A DNA stretch of 64,000 bases. Origin: Olivibacter sp036959255 (GTDB lineage Bacteria > Bacteroidota > Bacteroidia > Sphingobacteriales > Sphingobacteriaceae). The DNA lies in the NCBI RefSeq assembly GCF_036959255.1, contig NZ_JAWMTI010000001.1, positions 124,001 to 188,000 of the forward strand, written 5' to 3'. The translations under genes were made by a program, and so were the position numbers. Below are positions 18,542 through 26,808 of this stretch, in pieces (the stretch's first letter is position 1; every line of letters begins with the position of its first letter). The notes below the pieces were generated by a model, which was given only the letters and a program-made list of their open reading frames with translations, was not told where the DNA came from and did not search any database.

Positions 18542-19186
18542 ATGACGTTTATTCTAAGTAAAGAAAACAGCATTGCGAATCATTTTATTGCAGAAATGCG
18601 CGATGTCACTATACAGCAGGACCGGATGCGTTTCCGCCGCAACATGGAGCGGCTGGGTGAAATCTTTGCTTATGAGATCAGCAAAAGACTAAGCTTCAAA
18701 GCTGCAGCGATAGAAACACCTTTAGGTATTGCCGAAACATCGTTGCTCCTGGCATCACCTGTATTGATCACCATTGTTCGAGCAGGACTTCCGTTGCATG
18801 AAGGCTTACTAAACTTCTTTGATCGCGCCGATTGCGGTTTTATTGGTGCTTATAGAAAAGCAAAAAAAAGCGGCGCATTTGAAATTGAGCGAAAGTACTT
18901 AACGTCTCCCGACTTGAAAGATCGGGTGGTGATCGTAATCGATCCTATGATTGCTACCGGCAGCAGTATGGTATTAAGTTGCCAGGAGCTGCTCGCCACC
19001 TATGACATCAAAGAATTGCATATCGTAGCAGCCATTGCCAGTGAAGAAGGCGTTGAGCACATAAAAGCTTATTTACCGAAGGCTCACCTATGGATAGGTG
19101 CGGTAGATAGTGAAATGACGAGCAAGGCTTATATTGTTCCAGGACTTGGAGATGCGGGTGATCTAGCTTATGGAGAAAAGGTTTGA
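18542..19186 (+). CDS. upp: Uracil phosphoribosyltransferase
   Basis: A 214-residue type I phosphoribosyltransferase converting uracil and PRPP to UMP in pyrimidine salvage. The PRPP-binding loop is VIDPMIATGSSMVLS (about 149-163), and the C-terminus carries the uracil-contact region (YIVPGLGDAGDLAYGEK). I chose the ATG at 18542 over an in-frame TTG 42 bases upstream because it gives the usual family length. A dispersed repeat begins directly after the stop codon. The neighbouring yjjG nucleotidase also acts on pyrimidine nucleotides, but the spacer is 140 bp and they may be separate units. Confidence 0.96.
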   Translation: MTFILSKENSIANHFIAEMRDVTIQQDRMRFRRNMERLGEIFAYEISKRLSFKAAAIETPLGIAETSLLLASPVLITIVRAGLPLHEGLLNFFDRADCGFIGAYRKAKKSGAFEIERKYLTSPDLKDRVVIVIDPMIATGSSMVLSCQELLATYDIKELHIVAAIASEEGVEHIKAYLPKAHLWIGAVDSEMTSKAYIVPGLGDAGDLAYGEKV

Positions 19187-19308
19187 GGTGGTTGAGTAGT
19201 AAATTGGCCAATGTGATGATTAGCCGATTAGCCAATTACTTAATGAGTTGAGTAGCGAGTAACTAATAGTCAATAACACGCAACTGACAACCGGTAACTA
19301 ATAACTAA
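19187..19308 (+). repeat. Dispersed intergenic repeat A, copy 1 (internally shortened)
   Basis: It starts right after the upp stop codon and shares with the copies at 29.5 and 34.1 kb the blocks GGTTGAGTAG, ATTAGCCAATTA, TTAATGAGTTGAGTAG and AGTAACTAATAGTCAAT, then a CGCAACTGACAAC tail. The central block containing ACTCATGAGCTCCCTAC, present in the other two copies, is missing here. It is oriented with the gene in front of it. Confidence 0.75.
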
Positions 19309-19314
19309 TTTAGC

Positions 19315-19322
19315 TATCTTTG
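19315..19322 (+). promoter_or_regulatory. Bacteroidota -7 promoter element before yjjG
   Basis: TATCTTTG matches TAnnTTTG and ends four bases before the yjjG start codon. If used, the transcript would be leaderless or nearly so. No matching TTTG -33 box is visible at the usual distance. Confidence 0.4.
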
Positions 19323-19326
19323 CATT

Positions 19327-20025
19327 ATGTACGCAAATAAGAAGCATCTTTTTTTTGATTTAGATCATACCTTGTGGGACTTTGATAAAAACGCGGAGGA
19401 AACACTCAACGAGCTTTTCGTCACGTATAAATTTGTTGATTTCGGCATACAATCGGCGGATATTTTTATTGAGACTTACACGCGTAATAACCAACGTGTA
19501 TGGGCGTTATATCATAACGGAAAGATCGACAAAACGGAGTTACGGCGAGCTCGATTTGCAGATACTTTCCAGGAATTAGGTTTATCTCCAAGTTTATTCC
19601 CCAGTTCTTTCGAGACTGATTATCTTCGTTTATGTCCACATAAAACGAATTTATTCCCCGGGGTGCATGACACACTCACCTATTTAAAAGAGAAATACAT
19701 TTTGCATTTAATCTCCAATGGTTTCAAGGATGCCGCTGAAATAAAGGTTGTAAAAACGGACATAAAAAAATATTTCTCGCAAATTATTATATCAGAAGAT
19801 GTGGGTGTACATAAACCGCATCCTGACATCTACAATTACTCCTTAACTATTGCCCAGGCCTCAAAAGAAGAGAGCGTGATGATCGGGGACAGTATTGAAG
19901 CTGACATCCGCGGAGCGCAAGCTTTTGGTCTGGACGCTATTTACTTCAATCCGAACGGACTCGAAGAACCCCTTGATGTTAAACGAAGTATTAACGCGTT
20001 AACGGAACTAAAGCAGTTATTTTAA
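19327..20025 (+). CDS. yjjG: YjjG-family noncanonical pyrimidine nucleotidase (HAD superfamily)
   Basis: A 232-residue HAD phosphatase. Motif I is FFDLDHTLWDFD (about 10-21), motif II is the Ser of HLISNG, motif III is the Lys of VGVHKPHPDIY and motif IV is MIGDSIEADIRG (about 178-189). The helical cap with RNNQRVWALYHNGKI-like sequence fits the YjjG subfamily, which dephosphorylates noncanonical pyrimidine nucleotides and so protects the nucleotide pool. It is cytoplasmic. Its last 9 bases overlap the 3' end of the convergent ROK kinase gene. The family is secure; subfamily assignment is good. Confidence 0.88.
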   Translation: MYANKKHLFFDLDHTLWDFDKNAEETLNELFVTYKFVDFGIQSADIFIETYTRNNQRVWALYHNGKIDKTELRRARFADTFQELGLSPSLFPSSFETDYLRLCPHKTNLFPGVHDTLTYLKEKYILHLISNGFKDAAEIKVVKTDIKKYFSQIIISEDVGVHKPHPDIYNYSLTIAQASKEESVMIGDSIEADIRGAQAFGLDAIYFNPNGLEEPLDVKRSINALTELKQLF

Positions 20026-20880
20026 CATATCGGCGGCGCCGTAAATCGCGGCCATCTCTCCAAGCGCTGCTATTTCTATTGGCAAAGAATATCCTTTACG
20101 TCGCAATAGTTCATGTGTATGATTAATAAAAAGAGCATGCGCTTTGCTAATATTTCCCCCCAGCACTAAACCTTCGGGAGCTTTCAGAAGCAAGTAATCA
20201 GCAATAAATATCCCCAATGTTTCACCAAATTCACGAAAAACCTCTTGGGCTACTTGGTCAGAAGGTACCAGCTCACATAGTGCCTTCACGCTTTCCACAT
20301 TACGTCCGCTTCGCTTGCAGTAACTATCTTTCAGCCATCGCCCAGCCAAATAATCCTCAGCAATCCCCTCTCTAAAAGGAGCACACCAAAGATCACCATC
20401 CTCTGCATGTCCATTCAAAAACAGGGCACTACCCAATCCCGTTCCCAATGTTAAACCAACCGCTTTTTTGAAGGCAGTGCCCGCTCCGGCAAACATCTCC
20501 CCTTGAAGAAAACTGGCTGCATCATTTATAAATTTAATTTTCAAAGGATCAATTCCCAGTTCATCAGCCAGCAAGTCCCGCACATTCACTTGGTACAAAG
20601 CTTCATACTTATTCTGGCCTTTCATTAAGCTAATACCCTTATGATAATCAAAAGGTCCGGGAATAGCAATTCCTACAGCGAGCCTTTCAAAACCACCTTT
20701 CTCCAGAGAAGCCTTTATGCAATCAGCCCAAGCAGTAATAACCGCGGGAGCCGTGTCGTGTGAATTTACCGTGCGTCGTTCAAAGGTGTCATCGACCAGT
20801 GATTTGCGATCTAGGTTGACCAATGCTGTTGAGATATGTGACCCTCCGATGTCGCAACCTACTACAATTGTATTACTCAT
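20017..20880 (-). CDS. ROK family sugar kinase
   Basis: A 287-residue cytoplasmic kinase. The N-terminal phosphate-binding motif is VVGCDIGGSHISTALV (about 5-20), with IAIPGPFD, the INDAASFLQGE catalytic-Asp region (about 115-125) and GLTLGTGLGSALFLNG. The zinc-binding CxCGxxGC motif of classical ROK glucokinases is absent, as in several Bacteroidota ROK kinases. It lies at the end of the uronate cluster on the same strand, with a LacI-like operator in its promoter region. It probably phosphorylates a sugar from that pathway, but glucose, fructose or a keto-sugar are all possible. Family secure, substrate unknown. Confidence 0.85.
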   Translation of the reverse strand: MSNTIVVGCDIGGSHISTALVNLDRKSLVDDTFERRTVNSHDTAPAVITAWADCIKASLEKGGFERLAVGIAIPGPFDYHKGISLMKGQNKYEALYQVNVRDLLADELGIDPLKIKFINDAASFLQGEMFAGAGTAFKKAVGLTLGTGLGSALFLNGHAEDGDLWCAPFREGIAEDYLAGRWLKDSYCKRSGRNVESVKALCELVPSDQVAQEVFREFGETLGIFIADYLLLKAPEGLVLGGNISKAHALFINHTHELLRRKGYSLPIEIAALGEMAAIYGAADMLK

Positions 20881-20912
20881 TAACGTGTTTATAATTTTAA
20901 TGGAACGTGAGG

Positions 20913-20936
20913 CAAATATAATTAAAGCGTTTTAGC
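20913..20936 (-). promoter_or_regulatory. Promoter and LacI-type operator candidate before the ROK kinase
   Basis: On the minus strand TATATTTG (20913-20920) fits the TAnnTTTG -7 element. Immediately upstream, 20922-20936 holds an imperfect dyad centred on CG (plus strand TTAAAGCGTTTTAG), with 5 of 7 symmetric positions matching. It resembles the central-CG operators before kduI and the second GH88 gene. An operator here would sit between the -7 and -33 boxes. Confidence 0.35.
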
Positions 20937-21040
20937 AAAAAAATAAAGCTGCAAAATATTGTATACTTTTTTGTTAAAAATGTCATATCGACGGCAATAA
21001 TAGCTAATTTCAATGATAGACAGCGATCTGTCTTTTATCA

Positions 21041-22300
21041 TTAAGGGAATTTAAAACCAGCATTGACATTTAGGTTATTCATTGTTAACATTTTATAGCG
21101 CTTGAGTGCCAGTATATAGTAATAATCGGCATAAGGAAGCGGCACATCTACCTCCGCCATCACAGGAATATAGCCTGCCCCATGCATTAAGATAAAACCA
21201 CCATTGGCGCCCAGTAAGGCTGTATATTCCGGTGATGCCAGAGACTCGATCATGGCTTCACCTGTTTTGAAATAAGCTTTACCATTATTAATGCTATAAC
21301 CGCTTAATTCTAAAAAAGCGGCCGACATTATCGCTGCAGCAGAGACATCTCGATACGTATTCGGGATTTCCGGGCTATTAAAATCCCAATAAGGAACCTT
21401 GTCTTTTGGCAAGTTTGGATTATTCAATACGTACTGTGCAATATGTTCAGCATAGCTTAAATATACAGGGTTTTTCGTTTCTCGGTAAAGTACGGTAAAG
21501 CCGTATAAAGCCCAAGCTTGCCCACGCGACCAGCAAGATTCATCATTGTAGCCCTGGGCATTACGTTTATGCTTCACCTTTCCTGTTTTGGTATCAAATG
21601 TTACAATTTGACAGGTACTGTAATCGGAACGTACGTGATTCTTCCAAATTGTTTCGGCCTCATTACATGCTGCTTTATAATAGGTGGAATCGCCCGTCGC
21701 GTGGGTAGCCCAAAAGAGAAGTTCGAGATTCATAAGATGATCGATCACCACCACAAACTCTTTATCATTTTGTCTCGTATCCCAAGAACGAATCGCTTTC
21801 ACCTTAGGGCTATATCTTTTCATCAGCGTTTTGGCGCTCGCGATAAGCGTCTTTTGATAGGATACCTGTGGATCTATTTTCATGGCTGTACCAAAACTAT
21901 TGTACATAATCGGTCCTAAATCCGCCAATTTACTATTCGTCTGTTGCTTCACTAAAAGTTTCAGACTACGTTGTGCTTCCTTCAATAGCACACTGTCCTT
22001 TGTTTCTTCAAAGAGCGCCCATAGCGTACCAGGATAAAAGCCGCTCGTCCACCAATCAGGACCACTTGTTTCAAGAAAGTTGGTTTTCTTAACGTATGTT
22101 TTCGGCAATTTATCATCCGGCAAATCTTCCATGAGTAATTTATACTGCGTACCGGCATGTTTAAAGCGTGGGGTGATCGTTTCAGTTAAGGGCTTACTGC
22201 CCTTTGTGGCAACTTGTTTGTTGGTACTGCAGCTAGCAATTGTAAAAAGAGATAGCAGGAGTAGTAAAAGGTTTTTTTTGATTAATAATTTTCTTGTCAT
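21041..22300 (-). CDS. GH88 unsaturated glucuronyl hydrolase, lipoprotein
   Basis: A 419-residue GH88 enzyme anchored as a lipoprotein (lipobox IASCS, Cys 24). The alpha/alpha-barrel motifs WWTSGFYPGTLW (about 81-92), DLGPIMYNSFG, VVVIDHLMNLELLFWA and WSRGQAWALYGF are present. The two Asp residues expected to act (equivalents of Bacillus UGL D88 and D149) lie in DLGP and VIDHLMN. Such enzymes hydrate the 4,5-unsaturated uronate left on the non-reducing end by polysaccharide lyases. It is a paralogue of the GH88 gene at 26.8 kb, differing at the first motif (LADLGP against NHDLGF). A terminator-like hairpin precedes it, so it may be transcribed apart from kduD. Confidence 0.92.
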   Translation of the reverse strand: MTRKLLIKKNLLLLLLSLFTIASCSTNKQVATKGSKPLTETITPRFKHAGTQYKLLMEDLPDDKLPKTYVKKTNFLETSGPDWWTSGFYPGTLWALFEETKDSVLLKEAQRSLKLLVKQQTNSKLADLGPIMYNSFGTAMKIDPQVSYQKTLIASAKTLMKRYSPKVKAIRSWDTRQNDKEFVVVIDHLMNLELLFWATHATGDSTYYKAACNEAETIWKNHVRSDYSTCQIVTFDTKTGKVKHKRNAQGYNDESCWSRGQAWALYGFTVLYRETKNPVYLSYAEHIAQYVLNNPNLPKDKVPYWDFNSPEIPNTYRDVSAAAIMSAAFLELSGYSINNGKAYFKTGEAMIESLASPEYTALLGANGGFILMHGAGYIPVMAEVDVPLPYADYYYILALKRYKMLTMNNLNVNAGFKFP

Positions 22301-22329
22301 ACTTGTATTCAGTACCGAAGTCCGGGTAT

Positions 22330-22360
22330 AAAAAAGTGCAACCCTAAAGCGGGGTTACAC
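22330..22360 (-). terminator. Rho-independent terminator or attenuator between kduD and GH88
   Basis: Read on the minus strand, GTGTAACCC (22352-22360) pairs with GGGTTGCAC (22336-22344; one U-G pair) around a 7-base loop and is followed by a run of Ts (plus-strand A-run 22330-22335). It ends about 30 bases before the GH88 start codon, so it either terminates the kduI-kduD transcript or acts as a leader attenuator. Confidence 0.55.
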
Positions 22361-22490
22361 CTTTCTTATAACGTTCGCTTCGCCTTTTTGTTGTATACGT
22401 GCTACGCTTCTCTTCCATTGCAAAAAAGAACAATAAAAGTCAGGCCGGGCAGGCCGCCTTGCGCTTATAGGTTGATCCGCTAAAGAAGAT

Positions 22491-23261
22491 TTACCGTCCC
22501 ATCCAACCGCCATCTACGGTGAGAATCGTGCCATGCACATAGTCGGCCGCTTTAGAAGCCAGAAATACAATCGGACCTTTAAAGTCGTCCGGGTCTCCCC
22601 ATCTACCTGCCGGAATCCGCGCGAGAATTGATTGGCTTCTTTCTTCATCGGCACGTAATGCCGATGTATTATCCGTTGCAATATAGCCTGGTGCAATTGC
22701 ATTGACATTGACCCCACTGCCCGCCCATTCATTAGCGAAGGCTTTAGTAAGTTGTCCCACAGCTCCCTTTGAAGCGGCATAGCCCGGCACATTGATTCCT
22801 CCTTGAAAAGTAAGAAGTGATGCTGTGAATATAATTTTCCCACTGCCTCTTGTCACCATATCCTTTCCAAATTCGCGCGTAATAATAAATTGCGCCGTCT
22901 GGTTAATAGCAATAATCTCATCCCAATAGGTATCCGGATGTTCCGCGGCCGGTTTTCTAAGAATATTCCCCGCATTATTAACCAAAATATCGATGGAAGC
23001 GTGTTCCTCTTTAACTTGTTTGATAAACTGATAAATAGTATCGCGATTTGAAAAATCACATTGATACGCATAAAATTTACGCCCCAAGGCTACTACCTCT
23101 TGTTCCACGGTACTTCCCGTTAATTCGAGCGTTGCTGATACGCCAATAACATCAGCACCTGCCTCCGCCAATGCCACCGCCATTGCTTTGCCAATCCCTC
23201 TTTTGCAGCCCGAAACGAGTGCAAGCTTCCCTTTAAGATCAAATTTATTGAGTATAGACAT
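22491..23261 (-). CDS. kduD: 2-dehydro-3-deoxy-D-gluconate 5-dehydrogenase
   Basis: A 256-residue short-chain dehydrogenase of the KduD type. The cofactor motif is SGCKRGIGKAMA (about 17-28), with NNAGN (about 91-95), catalytic Ser in FTASLL and YAASKGAVGQL as the Tyr-x-x-x-Lys motif (about 158). It reduces 2,5-diketo-3-deoxygluconate to 2-keto-3-deoxygluconate using NAD(P)H. It follows the DUF4861 gene by 4 bp and belongs to one transcription unit with kduI. The pairing with KduI and GH88 strongly supports this specific role over other SDR functions. Confidence 0.93.
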   Translation of the reverse strand: MSILNKFDLKGKLALVSGCKRGIGKAMAVALAEAGADVIGVSATLELTGSTVEQEVVALGRKFYAYQCDFSNRDTIYQFIKQVKEEHASIDILVNNAGNILRKPAAEHPDTYWDEIIAINQTAQFIITREFGKDMVTRGSGKIIFTASLLTFQGGINVPGYAASKGAVGQLTKAFANEWAGSGVNVNAIAPGYIATDNTSALRADEERSQSILARIPAGRWGDPDDFKGPIVFLASKAADYVHGTILTVDGGWMGR

Positions 23262-23265
23262 ATTC

Positions 23266-24414
23266 TTATTTTATTGATACGCGTAATGGATTATTTAATT
23301 TTTCTTTATACGACATCAGGTATTTTTCCCAATCATTCGCATTGTGAATCATTCCAGCCTTATCCCAAGCTCCCCCGTTATAATACACCAACGGTTCCCC
23401 TGCAACTGTACTAAAATGAGCAAGCAATTGCCCTTCATTTTCGGTAATTTCAGGTAAATCGATTTGACCAATTACCGCAACGCCCAAAGTCCCATCATTT
23501 CCATGAACAGGTTCCCAATAGGCTGCAATCCCCTTACTAAGATTTTTTATAATTTTACCGCCTTCTTCGCGAAGCACCATACCGGCAACGAGTGGAAGTT
23601 TATCATCTCCCTCATATTGGTAAACAGCTTCTACTCTATTCAATTGCGACCCTGCATCCAAGGTGATTGTTTTCGTAACAGACACTTCCTTACCATTCAC
23701 TTGCCAAGGCTCGTAACTTAATCGAAAAGTGCTCCGCAAAGGACCATTATCCAACACTTCTTGTTTACGATAATGCTTTGAATATATTATTTTATTCGCG
23801 ATATAAGGCGCTATATCCCCAGCACCGAGCGTCATTCCAACAGCATAGTAATCCAATCCATCACCATGATCTTTATGATAGTCGCCTGTTTTATACCAAG
23901 CATCAACAATTAGCTTCTCCGTTCGCTTGGCCCAAATATCAAGCCCTTGCGCATCATCCGGTCGTCCCTCCAATGCTTTGCCATACATTCGAAAGGCAAT
24001 CCTATCATTTTCCCATGCGAAATCATCATAGCGCTCCGGTATATAGCGAGCAAATGTCTTTGCTGTCACTGGTGCAGGTTTTCCCGCTACAGCATGCAGC
24101 TTAACCTCACTATTTGCCGCGATTTTCACCCAAATCAGCACATTCACGACATGATCACTCCCCATCCTCTCCAACTGATAAGCATACTCATTACCTTGAT
24201 CATCAAGCAACTTAAATTCTTTTGATTCCTTACCGTTCTTGTATAATGTCAAAAACTCCTGATAAGGAATACTCGCTAATTCGGCCCGCTCAATAGCTAA
24301 GGTATTGGCTATGACTAATTGCTTTTCTCCTTTATCTTCCTGATTACAGGAAAGCAGCCCAAGCGCCGTCATGAACAGAGCGAGCCATCTATTACGCTGG
24401 ATTTTTACCCTCAT
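23266..24414 (-). CDS. DUF4861 family lipoprotein in the uronate operon
   Basis: A 382-residue lipoprotein from the ATG at 24412-24414, chosen because it gives a clear signal sequence and lipobox LGLLSC; an upstream in-frame start would overlap kduI. The mature protein is beta-rich with RYDDFAWENDRIAFRMYG, KTGDYHKDHGDGLDYYAVG and YYNGGAWDKAG, as in DUF4861. The gene lies exactly between kduI and kduD with 4-bp gaps on both sides, so it is an integral part of this operon. No reaction is established from sequence. The conserved His, Asp and Trp residues in the central motifs suggest a carbohydrate-active role outside the cytoplasm, which remains inference. Confidence 0.8.
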   Translation of the reverse strand: MRVKIQRNRWLALFMTALGLLSCNQEDKGEKQLVIANTLAIERAELASIPYQEFLTLYKNGKESKEFKLLDDQGNEYAYQLERMGSDHVVNVLIWVKIAANSEVKLHAVAGKPAPVTAKTFARYIPERYDDFAWENDRIAFRMYGKALEGRPDDAQGLDIWAKRTEKLIVDAWYKTGDYHKDHGDGLDYYAVGMTLGAGDIAPYIANKIIYSKHYRKQEVLDNGPLRSTFRLSYEPWQVNGKEVSVTKTITLDAGSQLNRVEAVYQYEGDDKLPLVAGMVLREEGGKIIKNLSKGIAAYWEPVHGNDGTLGVAVIGQIDLPEITENEGQLLAHFSTVAGEPLVYYNGGAWDKAGMIHNANDWEKYLMSYKEKLNNPLRVSIK

Positions 24415-24418
24415 TATA

Positions 24419-25261
24419 TTATCTAAGCTCGGTAATGGCACAACCATCCATATCACCATAGTCCATATTTTCGCCTGCCATTCCCCATATAAAAGTATAA
24501 TTAGAAGTAGCTGCACCCGCATGTACGGACCAAGGAGGGGATATCACGGCCTGTTCATTTTGCATCCAAATATGCCTAGTTTCCTGTGGTTGGCCCATAA
24601 AATGACAAACCGACTGACCTTCAGGTACTTCAAAATAGCAATATACCTCCATCCGTCTATCGTGTGTATGTGCCGGCATCGTATTCCACACACTACCCGT
24701 TTTGAGCTCCGTCATTCCCATTTGGAGTTGACAGGTTTCCACAACGCTTGAAACCAATAATTTATTGATCACACGATGATTGGCTGTTTCAAGACTTCCC
24801 AATTCGACGATCTCCGCTTCCGCTTTCGTTACTTTCTTGGTTGAATAGGTGTGATGTGCGGGTGCGGAGTTGATATAGAACTTAGCTGGGTTATTTTGAT
24901 CTTTACTTGCAAAAATCACTTCTTTTTTACCTTTACCAATATACAACGCTTCCTTAAAATCGATATCAAATAATTCACCCTCTACTGATACGACACCAGC
25001 ACCTCCTATATTGATCAATCCAAGTTCTCTACGTTCTAAAAAGTAGGGTGCTTTCAACGGATCGATTGTCTCCAAACTCACCTTTTGCGCAATAGGCATC
25101 ACTCCTCCAGCAATATATCGGTCGTAATGTGTATATACTAAAGTGACTTTGTTTTCTTCAAATAGTTTTTCGATTAAGAAATTACTTCTCAAGGCTTCAG
25201 TGTCCATCCCTTTAGTTTCCGTAGGACTCGAAGCATAACGGGTTTCATACGTAGTGCTCAT
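24419..25261 (-). CDS. kduI: 5-dehydro-4-deoxy-D-glucuronate isomerase
   Basis: A 280-residue cupin-fold isomerase, the usual KduI length when started at the ATG 25259-25261 (MSTTYETRYASSP). Metal ligands are seen in PAHTHDRRMEVYCYFEV (two His and a Glu, about 195-205) and SPPWSVHAGAATSNYTFIWGMAGEN (His near 245). It converts 5-keto-4-deoxyuronate, the spontaneous product of unsaturated uronate released by GH88, to 2,5-diketo-3-deoxygluconate, which KduD then reduces. It is the first gene of the kduI-DUF4861-kduD unit. A LacI-type operator lies about 70 bp upstream. The identification is secure. Confidence 0.96.
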   Translation of the reverse strand: MSTTYETRYASSPTETKGMDTEALRSNFLIEKLFEENKVTLVYTHYDRYIAGGVMPIAQKVSLETIDPLKAPYFLERRELGLINIGGAGVVSVEGELFDIDFKEALYIGKGKKEVIFASKDQNNPAKFYINSAPAHHTYSTKKVTKAEAEIVELGSLETANHRVINKLLVSSVVETCQLQMGMTELKTGSVWNTMPAHTHDRRMEVYCYFEVPEGQSVCHFMGQPQETRHIWMQNEQAVISPPWSVHAGAATSNYTFIWGMAGENMDYGDMDGCAITELR

Positions 25262-25330
25262 TATTTCAGTTTTATATTTCGCCTGTTCATTGGCCTTCCA
25301 AAGGGCTAATATACAAAAAATCAATAAAAG

Positions 25331-25344
25331 CGCAAACGTTTACA
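25331..25344. promoter_or_regulatory. LacI-family operator candidate upstream of kduI
   Basis: CGCAAACGTTTACA is a near-palindrome centred on CG, with 5 of 7 symmetric positions matching (core GnAAACGTTTnC). It is typical in form for LacI/GalR operators. It lies in the gap between the fucosidase stop and kduI, and a LacI regulator is encoded 2.8 kb away in the same cluster. Confidence 0.6.
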
Positions 25345-25404
25345 TATGGTCAAGTGGTTTAGTATATAAGTAGTTGCGTAGTCAAGACAGAATCCACTTG
25401 ATGT

Positions 25405-26757
25405 TTATTCTTTCATGTATAGTTTTAACACGCGTATGGCATTATCATAAGGATCTTTTTCAGGTAATGAAATAATAACTCCCTTGTTTCCATCACGCTT
25501 TACATTTCTAATTTCTCCTGTTTCGACTAATTGACAGCGCTGAATCTTATCTTTAGCTAAAGCAAGCTTTAAGGTATTATCAGGAAGTTCATCCAGTATA
25601 TGAACATAAATAATTTGGCTCCCTTCTATTCTCTTTTGGGTAAGAACAACCCCCTTGTCCGTTGATACGTCACGAAGGGGTTGAGTAGCATATACGGCTT
25701 CCCCGTGGGTAAGCATCCAAGCCCCCATTTCCCGTAACCTTCTACGTGCAGGAAGCGGTAGCGTCCCATCCGGTTTAGGCCCTATATTTAGTAAGTAGTT
25801 TCCGCCTTTGCTTGCGTTACTCACAAGATAACGTAGCATTTGCCCTGATGATTTCCAGTTAAAATCCTTACTATGCCATGCCCATGTATGATTCATAGTT
25901 GCCGGTGTTTGCCAAGGTTTCTCAAGCAATTGCTTAGGATAAGCATTATCCATCATTTCCAGAAAATCGATTTCCTCTCCGGGATCATGCATGGCTATAC
26001 GGCCATTAATCAAGCATTTATTGCTCAATTTTCGAACTAAGTGAATCAGCTCATCCCTTCTTACCGTTGTAATCAAGTCCTTGGCCTCTTCATCCCAAGT
26101 ATCGAACCACAGCAAATCGGGATCATAGCGTTCTATTAATTCTTGAACCTGCGGCAAGCTTTTCTCTTTCCAATATTTTTCAAAGTCTTGGCTTTTCCTG
26201 GCTGGTTTCCAATAAGGAACAGCCCCGTTCGGGTGTTCCCAATCTTGCCAGTGTGAATAATAAAAACCATACTTCAACCCATATTTTTTACATGCTTCTA
26301 CGAGTTCTCCTAAAATATCGCGTCCTTTAAGTGGAGTAGAAGCGATATCATAGTTTGACACCTTGGAATCCCAGAGGGCGAAACCATCATGATGTTTGGC
26401 CGTAATCACGAAATACCTCATCCCGGCATTTTTCGCTTCTTTAATCCATTCATCCGCATTAAAATTACGTGGATTAAATTCGTTCACTAGCGCTTGGTAT
26501 ACCTTATCAGGCACCTCCAATCGTTGCTGTATCCATTCGGCATACCAGCTCTTACCGTTCTCCAGTGTTGTATCAGGCATTGTTCTACCCCCATAGCTGC
26601 CACCCAACACACTGTAAAGGCCCCAATGTATAAACATACCAAACCTCGCCTCTTTAAACCAGGTAACCTGATCTTCTGATGGTTTCGATATTTCTTGTGC
26701 GCCCGTTGAGTAATGAAGACAAGGCAAGAGGAATATTACAACGAAGAATTGCCTCAT
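25405..26757 (-). CDS. GH29 alpha-L-fucosidase, exported
   Basis: About 450 residues starting at the ATG 26755-26757, which gives a signal peptide ending near STGAQ; an in-frame ATG at 26805, 16 codons upstream, is possible. GH29 blocks are visible: WFKEARFGMFIHWGLYS (about 33-49), YFVITAKHHDGFALWDSK, DLLWFDTWDEE with the nucleophile Asp (about 221), and GGNYLLNIGPKPDG. The enzyme removes alpha-linked L-fucose from glycans in the periplasm or outside the cell. It lies 51 bp after a GH88 gene on the same strand, suggesting co-transcription and a fucose-containing uronate polysaccharide as target. Confidence 0.93.
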   Translation of the reverse strand: MRQFFVVIFLLPCLHYSTGAQEISKPSEDQVTWFKEARFGMFIHWGLYSVLGGSYGGRTMPDTTLENGKSWYAEWIQQRLEVPDKVYQALVNEFNPRNFNADEWIKEAKNAGMRYFVITAKHHDGFALWDSKVSNYDIASTPLKGRDILGELVEACKKYGLKYGFYYSHWQDWEHPNGAVPYWKPARKSQDFEKYWKEKSLPQVQELIERYDPDLLWFDTWDEEAKDLITTVRRDELIHLVRKLSNKCLINGRIAMHDPGEEIDFLEMMDNAYPKQLLEKPWQTPATMNHTWAWHSKDFNWKSSGQMLRYLVSNASKGGNYLLNIGPKPDGTLPLPARRRLREMGAWMLTHGEAVYATQPLRDVSTDKGVVLTQKRIEGSQIIYVHILDELPDNTLKLALAKDKIQRCQLVETGEIRNVKRDGNKGVIISLPEKDPYDNAIRVLKLYMKE

Positions 26758-26808
26758 TATTATTGATTTTGAATTATTATATCTTTCCTTAATCCGTCCA
26801 ACCATCTC

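Noticed and set aside
20017..20880. Assignment of the ROK protein as KDG kinase or glucokinase
   Set aside because: Known KDG kinases are mostly PfkB-type, and the zinc motif of classical glucokinases is absent; the sequence supports only the ROK family.
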